A stretch of DNA of 64,000 nucleotides, from positions 1 through 64,000 of the forward strand of contig CANEHB010000003.1 of the NCBI GenBank assembly GCA_947427205.1, given 5' to 3'. Under the pieces are notes generated by a model. That model saw only the letters and a program-made list of their open reading frames with translations. It made no database searches and was not told the origin of the DNA. Numbering within the stretch: the stretch's first letter is position 1; every line of letters starts with the position of its first letter. The DNA comes from an uncultured Clostridium sp. (GTDB lineage: Bacteria; Bacillota; Clostridia; TANB77; CAG-508). This document shows, piece after piece, positions 53,733 to 61,191 of the stretch. Made by a program: the position numbers and the translations under genes.

Positions 53733-54314
53733 TCATAATAATATTGGTTGAATTTGCTCTTTATCTAAAGCATATTCTAAAGTTTTTTTGATATATGTTG
53801 GATCAAAGACAACAGAATTAGGTTTACTTATTGGATTATCTTGTTTAAATGGAACAAAATAATAATTTTTTCTATTAAGTAATTTACCAATATTTTCAGC
53901 GGCACCTGATAAAGCATTATTAGTTGAAATAGCTATTACAACAGGTCTATCATTTCTAAGATGTGATTTTACTGCCATAGCAACAGGTGTATCTATTATA
54001 TCATTTGCAAGTTTTGCAATGGTATTTCCAGAGCAGGGAGCAACTATTAGTATATCAAACATTTTTTTAGGTCCAATTGGTTCTGCATCTGGTATAGTAT
54101 GAATTATTTTATTGTTAGTAATTTCTTCAATTTGCTTTATAAAATTTTCTGCTTTTCCAAATTTAGTATCTAAATTATAACTATTAAAACTCATAATAGG
54201 TGTAATTTCTAATCCTTGAATTTTTTTTAAGTTTTCAATTTGTTCAATAGTTTTTTTAAAAGTACAAAAAGAGCCAGTAAATGCAAATCCAATTTTCTTT
54301 CCTTCTAAGTTCAA
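53733..54314 (-). CDS. dpaB: Dipicolinate synthase subunit B
   Basis: Flavoprotein-fold subunit of the enzyme making dipicolinic acid for spore cores. Seen: KKIGFAFTGSFCTFKKTIEQ, PDAEPIGPKKMFDILIVAPCSGNTIAKLANDI and DTPVAMAVKSHLRN, all conserved in DpaB/SpoVFB. 193 aa, complete. The start is a TTG 11 bp after AAAGGAGG. In Bacillus dpaA precedes dpaB; here no dpaA lies upstream, so subunit A is elsewhere or absent. The gene suggests that the organism or a recent ancestor forms spores. No clear sigma-K promoter could be identified. Confidence 0.92.
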   Translation of the reverse strand: MNLEGKKIGFAFTGSFCTFKKTIEQIENLKKIQGLEITPIMSFNSYNLDTKFGKAENFIKQIEEITNNKIIHTIPDAEPIGPKKMFDILIVAPCSGNTIAKLANDIIDTPVAMAVKSHLRNDRPVVIAISTNNALSGAAENIGKLLNRKNYYFVPFKQDNPISKPNSVVFDPTYIKKTLEYALDKEQIQPILL

Positions 54315-54647
54315 AGCAATAATAACCTCCTTTCTAAAAAGAACAAAAAACTTATATTAGATACCTAAAGCAAAATTGAGTTTTTAGATATTTATTTTAT
54401 ACTGTCATTTTTACTTTTTTATATAATATAAGTAAATATTCATAATAATATATTTTATGAAATTATGTAGACTGAGGTTATATTTTATAAATATATTTTA
54501 AAATAATTTTTATAGATATCAGTGTAAATCATAGAATTGTTGACTTGCATTATGTAAAGTGCTATAATATAGGCATTGCTTAGAACTTTTAGCAATTAGT
54601 TACAACTAAATAGTAAACTTTTAAAAAAGAAAGGTGAGTGAAAGACT
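54315..54647. other. Divergent intergenic region between dpaB and the unknown gene at 54648
   Basis: Holds the dpaB ribosome-binding site on the minus strand, about 200 bp of AT-rich sequence with no motif I recognise, and the promoter at 54540-54568 for the plus-strand gene. Confidence 0.5.
54540..54568 (+). promoter_or_regulatory. Promoter of the unknown gene at 54648
   Basis: TTGACT, a 17-bp spacer, TATAAT. The spacer contains ATTATGTAAAGTG, shared with the promoter at 2251-2280. Confidence 0.75.
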
Positions 54648-55262
54648 ATGGGGAAGAACAGGATAATAATTAAAGACAGCGTTTTATCTCACGGAGTCAA
54701 TGTTCGGTTAGAACTTCCTGTACCGGATGTATACTCTGATGAAAATGCTGCTTCTGCCATGGGAAAGTGTCCAAGTGAGAAGAATGAGGGAATTGAAAAA
54801 TTTGTCGAAGAAATATGGGCGCCTCAGTATTTTAGACATGCAAGACAGATTTTAAAAAACTTTGAGGCAAGTAGATTTCCGATTAAGTTTGTGAAAGACC
54901 AGAAATGGCTTCTTACGCAGTTATGGACGATGGAAGAAAAGTTGAGAGGTGGATATAACCCAGTGGAAGATAGGATAGTAGAAGATATTGATACAACTCT
55001 TATGGAACTGGGAGATAATGTTTTTGGATTTGCTGTTGGGTGCAAGATTTTTGAAGTAAAAAGTCCTGATGTAGTTAAAAGAACGATTCTGGATGCCCAC
55101 TCAATCATACCAGCAGATGAAGACACTCTTAAGTATCTTATGGCATGTTCTGCTGGAAACATTGTCAAGAAATTGGAAGAACACGATTTGTCAGACATCA
55201 TTTCAGAATTGGCTGCAGAAAGGTTTGAACAGTTGATGTTACAGCTGGCGTGGAGCGTGTAA
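54648..55262 (+). CDS. Unknown protein, probably horizontally acquired
   Basis: A 204-aa soluble protein that I do not recognise. No signal peptide, membrane segment or metal-binding cluster. The N-terminus (KNRIIIKDSVLSHGVNVRLE) is followed by an all-helical body ending ERFEQLMLQLAWSV. Composition is richer in G and C than the flanks, and codon 20 is an in-frame CGG read as Arg. Strong promoter, AAAGGTGAGTG ribosome-binding site and a long hairpin at the end make it a self-contained cassette. It shares promoter spacer sequence with the unknown gene at 2359. Confidence 0.7.
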   Translation: MGKNRIIIKDSVLSHGVNVRLELPVPDVYSDENAASAMGKCPSEKNEGIEKFVEEIWAPQYFRHARQILKNFEASRFPIKFVKDQKWLLTQLWTMEEKLRGGYNPVEDRIVEDIDTTLMELGDNVFGFAVGCKIFEVKSPDVVKRTILDAHSIIPADEDTLKYLMACSAGNIVKKLEEHDLSDIISELAAERFEQLMLQLAWSV

Positions 55263-55276
55263 TTCATCAGGAGTAT

Positions 55277-55325
55277 GACGAAAAAGTCTTTTGATGTAGA
55301 AATGCATCAAAAGGCTTTTGCCGTC
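55277..55325 (+). terminator. Long hairpin, probable terminator
   Basis: GACG-A-AAAAG-CTTTTGATG pairs with CATCAAAAG-CTTTT-CGTC with two small mismatches. There is no T-run after the full stem, so termination is inferred from position. Confidence 0.6.
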
Positions 55326-55417
55326 AAGAAAGGAGTGATATAATAGTCAAAATTTAATTAATCTAAAACTGAATATGGAACCCATAAACAAAGCACAAAA
55401 AGAGGAACGATTATATT

Positions 55418-56680
55418 ATGAAAGAGAATATAAGAGAAAATGGGAATGGCAGAAAAGCGAAAGCAGTGTATTATACAATTTCTGTAACTTGTATAATAAT
55501 ATTATTTTTTTTAGTAATACACATATCTAATATGCCATGTTTTAAAGTAAGTGGAGATGAGATTGTAAGAGAGATTTCAAGCTGGGATCTTTTATTCGTA
55601 AAGTCTGCTCCTACAGATAGAAATGTTACATGGCATCAGGAAACATTACCGAGTTTCATTCAAAAAGACATGGAGTATGCTGAGAAAAATGAATATGGTA
55701 TAAAGTATATTTTTGAGGACAATATTCGTATAGAACTTTATTACAATGATAAGTATGAAGAGTGGTGGTTATATATTAGAAATCCGAGAGAGTCTTATAT
55801 AACAGGTGAATTTACTATTGCAGACTTTTCTATTTATAAGAAAGATAGTAATATTGAGATATATGGATATGATGCTACTTACAGACGTTATTTTGGAAAA
55901 GTTTTAATTACAGATGATTCTGCAAAATTTACAACATTAACTTATGATTCAAATCTTCCATTTGATATGAAAGACGAAAGTATTGGAAGTAATAGAATGG
56001 GTGAATATTCCTTTGTGATAGAAGAAAGAGAAAATACATTTTCATTTTATAAAGATGGAAATTTTATTTCTTCTCAGGAATTTTTAGAAGGAAAGATTGC
56101 CAAGATAAACCAATATGATGGATTCGTGCTTACCAAGAAAAATCAGTTATATGTGATGTATGCTGAACTAAAAGATGGTATGCCGACAATAAAGTTTGAA
56201 TATGCTGGACAGGCAGATGGATCCTTAGGCACAGGTTATAACAACTATTTATCATGTGCTGATGAAGATATGCATATGAGATTGCCAATCATAATTAGAG
56301 AAGGCAAGTATTATGTAGTTGTTCCTGAGGATTGGAAAACTATGGAATTGTTGGGATTTGGAAATGCTAAGCTGGATACTGAAGAAATTGATAATCCAAA
56401 TTATTCAGTAAAGTTAGTAGAATTAGAAAGATCTTTTAAAGATGCTAACTTTACTTATACCACTAATGAAATATGGTATGTGACATTGAATTTTGAGCTT
56501 AATGGAATAGATTTCTTTATTAAGTATCAGTTTGGTGGATATGATGATTCAGTAGAACTGCCAGAAGAGATTGTAAATAAATATACAAGCAAAGAAGTAT
56601 ATTCTATTGATGAGTTATGGGAGCATATTGAGAGTTTAAGAATTGAATATTTTGATTATTATGATCACAAGGGGGGCTAA
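55418..56680 (+). CDS. Single-pass membrane protein of unknown function
   Basis: A 420-aa protein with a basic cytoplasmic leader (1-15), one membrane helix (about 18-38) and a large extracytoplasmic, beta-rich domain with many aromatic residues (YEEWWLYIRNPRESYITGEF, DATYRRYFGKV). I recognise no family. Composition is intermediate between the host and the clearly foreign genes; there is no in-frame CGG. The terminator stem begins inside the last codons, and a 40-bp palindrome follows it. It may have arrived with the unknown gene at 54648. Confidence 0.65.
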   Translation: MKENIRENGNGRKAKAVYYTISVTCIIILFFLVIHISNMPCFKVSGDEIVREISSWDLLFVKSAPTDRNVTWHQETLPSFIQKDMEYAEKNEYGIKYIFEDNIRIELYYNDKYEEWWLYIRNPRESYITGEFTIADFSIYKKDSNIEIYGYDATYRRYFGKVLITDDSAKFTTLTYDSNLPFDMKDESIGSNRMGEYSFVIEERENTFSFYKDGNFISSQEFLEGKIAKINQYDGFVLTKKNQLYVMYAELKDGMPTIKFEYAGQADGSLGTGYNNYLSCADEDMHMRLPIIIREGKYYVVVPEDWKTMELLGFGNAKLDTEEIDNPNYSVKLVELERSFKDANFTYTTNEIWYVTLNFELNGIDFFIKYQFGGYDDSVELPEEIVNKYTSKEVYSIDELWEHIESLRIEYFDYYDHKGG

Positions 56681-56695
56681 CCCCTTTGTTTTTTT
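56669..56695 (+). terminator. Terminator overlapping a stop codon
   Basis: AAGGGG / CCCCTT with a 6-nt loop that contains the stop codon, followed by TGTTTTTTT. Confidence 0.8.
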
Positions 56696-56733
56696 ATATT
56701 ATAGGAAATTGCTCCACAATTCCTATAATATAA
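56694..56733. repeat. 40-bp palindrome, copy B
   Basis: TTATATTATAGGAA...TTG pairs with CAATTCCTATAATATAA with one bulged A and a 3-4 nt loop. Related copy at 2124-2163. Confidence 0.7.
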
Positions 56734-56779
56734 AGCCATTGGTAATTATGTCATAATTTTGGCACAATGAACAAAGACG

Positions 56780-56827
56780 TGGGCAATTTAGTGAAACTTT
56801 GTCTTTTTCAAATTAAATATTGCCCAC
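56780..56827 (+). other. Inverted repeat upstream of the thioesterase promoter
   Basis: GTGGGCAAT pairs with ATTGCCCAC some 30 nt later. An alternative pairing, ACAAAG with CTTTGT, uses the interior. It lies before the promoter at 56845, so it is not part of that leader. It may end transcripts from the left. Confidence 0.4.
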
Positions 56828-56844
56828 TTTTGTTCTTATAGATA

Positions 56845-56873
56845 TTGTTCGTTTTTCTTATTTATGATATAAT
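56845..56873 (+). promoter_or_regulatory. Promoter of the thioesterase-PAP2-ogt operon
   Basis: TTGTTC, a 17-bp spacer ending ATGA, TATAAT; 40 bp before the first start codon. Confidence 0.65.
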
Positions 56874-56912
56874 TTTTGTGTTTCTTAAATTTTTGATTAA
56901 AGAGGTATATAT

Positions 56913-57626
56913 ATGTTTGTTGAGAATAAATTTTATGTTGGATTAAGAGATATAACACCTTTAAAACAGCTTAAAAATACAAGTTTATTATCTTATTTGG
57001 AAGATACTGCTTGTATGCATTCTGAAATTGCTGGATATGGTGTTACTAATATGGATACTATAAAAAGAACATGGATATTATTATCTTGGAAGATTGAAAT
57101 AAAAAAAAGACCAAAATTTAATGATTCTTTAAAAGTAATAACATGGTCAAGATTAATAGAAAAGTTCTATGCTTTTCGTGATTTTAAAATTTTTAATCAA
57201 CATAATGAACTTATAGCAATTGCAACTTCAAAATGGGTATTTGTAGATATAGAAAAAGATAGATTGATTAAAATATCAGATGAAATTTCTAATAAGTATG
57301 AACCAGAAAATGAGGCTGTATTTGAAGAAAAAGATTTGCCAAAATTTAATGAACCAGAAACATTTATAAATAAGATAGATTATAAAATAACTAAAAATAT
57401 GATTGACATTAACAATCATTTGCATAATGTGTATTTTATGGATATTGCAAAGGAAGTTTTACCAACAAGTATAGGAGAGCCAAATAATTTTGAGATAATT
57501 TATAAAAAAGAAATAAAGCTTGGAGAGACAGTAAAAGCTATATATTCAAAGTTAGAAGATTATCATTATGTAACAATTAAAAATGAAGAGGAAAATATTG
57601 TACATTCTATAATAAGACTTAAATAA
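56913..57626 (+). CDS. Acyl-ACP thioesterase
   Basis: Double hot-dog thioesterase of the FatA/bacterial TE family, releasing fatty acids from acyl carrier protein. Seen: KFYVGLRDITPLKQLKNTSL, an N-terminal half with DTACMHSEIAGYG, TWILLSWKIEIKKRPKF, and the second half with NMIDINNHLHNVYFMDIA, which holds the Asn/His catalytic residues. 237 aa, typical of bacterial TEs. It begins an apparent four-gene run (TE, PAP2, ogt, CoaE-like). Confidence 0.88.
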   Translation: MFVENKFYVGLRDITPLKQLKNTSLLSYLEDTACMHSEIAGYGVTNMDTIKRTWILLSWKIEIKKRPKFNDSLKVITWSRLIEKFYAFRDFKIFNQHNELIAIATSKWVFVDIEKDRLIKISDEISNKYEPENEAVFEEKDLPKFNEPETFINKIDYKITKNMIDINNHLHNVYFMDIAKEVLPTSIGEPNNFEIIYKKEIKLGETVKAIYSKLEDYHYVTIKNEEENIVHSIIRLK

Positions 57627-57677
57627 TAAATTTATAGTTTGTATAATAATAATAATAATAAAATAAGGAAAAATTTT

Positions 57678-58346
57678 ATGGATATAGAGAAAACAAAAAA
57701 GTTTTTTAAGAAAAATTTAAAATGGATAATAGTATTTATTTGCTTAGTTTTATTTTTAGATATTACTAGACATGTTTTTAGAAAAGAAATAATGAAAAGA
57801 GATATTATTGGGTATCAATTTATATCAACTTATTTTATTTCAGATTTTGCTACACCAATAGCTAAATGTATTACACAACTAGGAGGTGTAATTGCTTTAA
57901 TATCATTTGCTACTATACTATTTATTACTATAAAAAATTTAAGAATAGGAATCTGTATATATCTAAATTTATTTTTTGTTGGAGCTTTAAATCAAACATT
58001 AAAATATATTATACAAAGGCCAAGACCAAATGAACTTAGATTAATTTATGAATCAGGTTATAGTTTTCCTTCAGGACATTCTATGGCAAGTACAGCATTT
58101 TATGGATTTTTAATTTATTTAATATATAAAAAGGTACAAAATAAAAGTTTAAAAATTACTTTAATAATATTACTTGCTTTATTGATTGTAGCAATAGGGC
58201 TAAGTAGAATATATTTAGGCGTACATTATACAAGTGATGTTTTAGGAGGATTTTTGCTTTCTATATCTTATTTAACTATTTTTACTAATATAATAGATGA
58301 TTTTATAGGAACAAGTAATTTAAAAGAAAATAATAATAAAGAATAA
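57678..58346 (+). CDS. PAP2 family phosphatase, membrane-bound
   Basis: A 222-aa membrane phosphatase with about six helices and the three PAP2 motifs: KYIIQRPRPNE, PSGHSMAS and SRIYLGVHYTSDVLGG. Likely acts on undecaprenyl diphosphate or phosphatidyl phosphates at the outer membrane face. A TTG at 57639 in the same frame is rejected because AAGGAAAAATTTT precedes ATG 57678. The gap upstream includes an AAT microsatellite (57644-57661). Confidence 0.88.
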   Translation: MDIEKTKKFFKKNLKWIIVFICLVLFLDITRHVFRKEIMKRDIIGYQFISTYFISDFATPIAKCITQLGGVIALISFATILFITIKNLRIGICIYLNLFFVGALNQTLKYIIQRPRPNELRLIYESGYSFPSGHSMASTAFYGFLIYLIYKKVQNKSLKITLIILLALLIVAIGLSRIYLGVHYTSDVLGGFLLSISYLTIFTNIIDDFIGTSNLKENNNKE

Positions 58347-58348
58347 AT

Positions 58349-58816
58349 ATGAAATATATAAAATATTATGATACACCATTTAAAAGAGTAAAGATCATTG
58401 AAGAGGATAATAAAATAATACGATTATCTTTTGATGAAAAAGATAATTTTGGAGAATTTGAATTAAAAGATACTGAGTTATTAAATCAAACTACTAAACA
58501 ATTAGACGAATATTTTGAAGGAAAAAGAAAAAAATTTGAATTATCTTTAAATCCAAGTGGAACAGAGTTTATGAAGAAAGTTTGGAAGGCACTTGAAGAA
58601 ATACCATATGGAGAAACCAAAAGTTATAAACAAATTGCTGAAACAATAAAAAATCCAAAGGCTTCAAGAGCAGTTGGAATGGCAAATAATAAAAATCCGA
58701 TTCCAATCATAATACCATGTCATAGAGTAATTGGAGCAAATGGAGAATTAGTTGGATATGCATTAGGATTAGAAATGAAAAAATTATTATTAGAGTTAGA
58801 AAAAGGAGATACTTAA
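58349..58816 (+). CDS. ogt: Methylated-DNA-protein-cysteine methyltransferase
   Basis: Suicide DNA repair enzyme that removes alkyl groups from O6-methylguanine. The active-site block is IIPCHRVIGANGELVGY; before it, PYGETKSYKQIAETIKNPKASRAVG is the recognition helix region. 155 aa with the short N-terminal domain. Starts 2 bp after the PAP2 stop and shares a base with the next gene, so cotranslation is likely. Confidence 0.93.
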   Translation: MKYIKYYDTPFKRVKIIEEDNKIIRLSFDEKDNFGEFELKDTELLNQTTKQLDEYFEGKRKKFELSLNPSGTEFMKKVWKALEEIPYGETKSYKQIAETIKNPKASRAVGMANNKNPIPIIIPCHRVIGANGELVGYALGLEMKKLLLELEKGDT

Positions 58817-59526
58817 TGAAATTAATTGGAATTATGGGAAATGCTGGCTCAGGTAAAACAACTTTTACAGAACATTTAGACAAAAGAAAAAATGTTGGAG
58901 TTATACATGTTGATAATTTAGTAGGAAATATAAAAAGAAAATATTTTAAGTTATTTTTGCAGAAAAAAGAAAATAATACAACTCCAACAACTAAAGCAAA
59001 TCCAAAATTAAAATCAAGATGGAAAAATCTTTTCTATAAAAATAAATTTCTATTTAAAATTCTTATGAATTTAAGAAGTAAATTAGTAGAAAAAGAATTA
59101 AATAAACAAATTGAAGAATTTAAAAGAGATGGAAAGAAAGTTATAGCTATTGATGATTGGGCATTACCATATCATAAAAAAATATTTTCACGACTTGATA
59201 ATGTTTATACAATAGAAAGAAATTATTTAACAAGAAGAGATGGACTTAAAAAAAGAGATGACTTAACCTTGAATGAATTAAAAATATATGATCTTCCATA
59301 TGCTTTAAATTTTATAATACCACCTACTGGAAAAAATACAAAAATAATAAAAAATAATGGAACTATTAAAGAGCTACAAGATAAAGCAGATACAGAATAT
59401 GAAGAATTAGGAGAACTTACTTTTGACGAAAGATATACATATAGATCAAAGGTAGAAACTTTAGTTAATAGTTTAAGTAAAGTAGTATCACCACGAGTAT
59501 CAGAAGAAACACGCATAGATAAGTAG
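58816..59526 (+). CDS. P-loop kinase, dephospho-CoA kinase-like
   Basis: A 236-aa P-loop protein with GIMGNAGSGKTTF at the start, VIHVDNLVG where CoaE has the substrate-binding Asp, and VIAIDDWALPYHKK in the second half. It resembles dephospho-CoA kinases in the first and last thirds but has an inserted basic segment (about 45-85) and a longer tail. It may be a nucleotide or nucleoside kinase. CoaE activity is possible but not secured. It overlaps ogt by 1 bp. Confidence 0.6.
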   Translation: MKLIGIMGNAGSGKTTFTEHLDKRKNVGVIHVDNLVGNIKRKYFKLFLQKKENNTTPTTKANPKLKSRWKNLFYKNKFLFKILMNLRSKLVEKELNKQIEEFKRDGKKVIAIDDWALPYHKKIFSRLDNVYTIERNYLTRRDGLKKRDDLTLNELKIYDLPYALNFIIPPTGKNTKIIKNNGTIKELQDKADTEYEELGELTFDERYTYRSKVETLVNSLSKVVSPRVSEETRIDK

Positions 59527-59548
59527 CAAACATTTTTTCGTAAATATA

Positions 59549-59577
59549 TTGACAGTAAAAAAATATCATGGTAGAAT
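59549..59577 (+). promoter_or_regulatory. Promoter of dinB
   Basis: TTGACA, a 17-bp spacer and TAGAAT. The -10 box lies in the left arm of the hairpin 59568-59612. Confidence 0.75.
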
Positions 59578-59618
59578 ATCGTTATAAGAACCTATGTTCG
59601 ATATTCTACCATTTTTAT
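59568..59618 (+). terminator. Terminator of the TE-ogt-CoaE operon, sharing sequence with the dinB promoter
   Basis: A 14-bp perfect stem (ATGGTAGAATATCG and its complement) followed by TTTTTATAT. The left arm includes the dinB -10 box and the loop includes the LexA box. Confidence 0.75.
59588..59599 (+). promoter_or_regulatory. LexA (SOS) box of dinB
   Basis: GAACCTATGTTC, followed by G: an exact match to the Gram-positive GAACNNNNGTTC LexA operator, 11 bp after the -10 box of the dinB promoter. LexA bound here would block initiation. Confidence 0.8.
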
Positions 59619-59673
59619 ATAGTAATAAGTGTTCATTGTTATATAATATTAAAAATTTGTTAAAGGGGAAAAA

Positions 59674-60879
59674 ATGGAAAGACAAATTTTACATGTAGAT
59701 GTTAATAATGCTTTTTTATCATGGACAGCCATTGATATGCTAAAAAAAGGACATCCTATTGATATTAGAACAATTCCATCTATAATAGGTGGAGACGAAG
59801 AAAGACGTTCAGGAATAGTTTTAGCAAAAAGTCAAATAGCTAAGAAATTTGGTATCATAACAGGTGAACCTATTTATTTTGCAAGAAAAAAATGTAATAA
59901 ATTAGAAGTTTATTCAGGAGATTTTGAAGTCTTTAAAAAATATTCAAATGCTTTATACAACTTATTTTTAGAATATACAGATAAAATCGAAAGGTTTAGT
60001 ATAGATGAATGTTTTTTAGATTTAACAAATTTTTTGCAAGGTAGAAAGTTAATAGATATAGCAAAAGAAATAAATTCAAGAGTAGAAAACGAGTTAGGTT
60101 TTACAGTAAATGTTGGAGTATCTAGTAATAAACTTTTAGCCAAAATGGCATCAGATTTTGAAAAACCAAATAAAGTACATACACTATATGAATATGAAAT
60201 CGAGGATAAAATGTGGCCACTGCCTGTTTCAGAGTTATTTATGATAGGAAAGAAAACAGTACCAAAACTGCATAATTTAAGAATAAAGACTATTGGTGAT
60301 TTAGCAAAAACAGATAAAGAGTTTTTAATAAAAAGATTTGGAAAACATGGAAATTTAATGTGGAATTATGCAAATGGTATAGATGAAGATGAAGTGAATT
60401 CAAAAGTAGAACTTCCTAAAAGCATAGGAAATTCCGTTACACTACCACAAGATGTAAAAAATATAGATGATATTTATAAAATTGTAATAGCCTTGTGCGA
60501 ACAAGTTTCATATAGATTAAGAAAATATAATTTAGTTGCAAATACAGTAAATGTTCAATTAAGAACAAAAGATTTTGTAGATTATTCACATCAAAAAGCA
60601 CTAAAATTTTCTACATCTTCAACAAAAGAAATAATTGAAACAGCAAAACAAATAGTTTTAGAAATGTATAAAAATGAATCAATAAGACTTATAGGAGTTA
60701 GAGTAGATAATTTAGAAAATAAAGATGAAGTTCAATTATCAATATTTGCAAATGATTTAAAACAAGATAAATTAGATACTGTATTAGATAGCTTAAAACT
60801 TAAATATGGCTATAATTCTATTACACGAGCAGGAGAATTAGATATAAAAGATATTGTAAAAGAAAAAAAGATGAAGTAA
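59674..60879 (+). CDS. dinB: Y-family DNA polymerase IV
   Basis: Translesion polymerase. Palm-domain metal ligands are D9 in ILHVDVNNAFLSW and D111-E112 in RFSIDECFLDL; the finger and helix-hairpin-helix regions follow (MIGKKTVPKLHNLRIKTIGDLA), then the little-finger domain. 401 aa. The first motif reads NNAF where DAFF is usual. The -10 box/LexA box arrangement upstream indicates SOS induction. No beta-clamp binding motif is obvious at the C-terminus apart from QLSIF near residue 350. Confidence 0.93.
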   Translation: MERQILHVDVNNAFLSWTAIDMLKKGHPIDIRTIPSIIGGDEERRSGIVLAKSQIAKKFGIITGEPIYFARKKCNKLEVYSGDFEVFKKYSNALYNLFLEYTDKIERFSIDECFLDLTNFLQGRKLIDIAKEINSRVENELGFTVNVGVSSNKLLAKMASDFEKPNKVHTLYEYEIEDKMWPLPVSELFMIGKKTVPKLHNLRIKTIGDLAKTDKEFLIKRFGKHGNLMWNYANGIDEDEVNSKVELPKSIGNSVTLPQDVKNIDDIYKIVIALCEQVSYRLRKYNLVANTVNVQLRTKDFVDYSHQKALKFSTSSTKEIIETAKQIVLEMYKNESIRLIGVRVDNLENKDEVQLSIFANDLKQDKLDTVLDSLKLKYGYNSITRAGELDIKDIVKEKKMK

Positions 60880-61191
60880 AGTTTAGTAAGTTATGTATTG
60901 AAATTTAGGGACAGTTGAAAAAATTTTACTTAAATTTCAAAATAGATATAAAGAAGAATGTAAAATGAGTGACTGTCAGATTAATAAATAATAATTTATA
61001 TAGATAATAACAGAATAACTTTGCGCAAAATTTTATAATTCTATTGTAAAAATAAAAAAATATATATATAATTTTTTTAAATAGAATATTTTACAATAAT
61101 TAATTTAACTATACTTACAATAAATGATCAATTAATATTTTATAGTATAGTTTCATATAAAAATAATTTAGAAATGAGAAGGTTGTGAAAA
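60880..61191. other. Gene-free stretch between dinB and the recombinase
   Basis: Contains an inverted repeat, TTGAAATTTA / TAAATTTCAA (60898-60939), with a 20-nt loop and no U-run, and a promoter-like TTGTAA-17-TATAAT at 61044-61072. Nothing else is recognised. Confidence 0.5.
61044..61072 (+). promoter_or_regulatory. Possible promoter of the Xer recombinase
   Basis: TTGTAA, 17-bp spacer, TATAAT, in very AT-rich sequence, so chance matches are likely. Confidence 0.4.
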
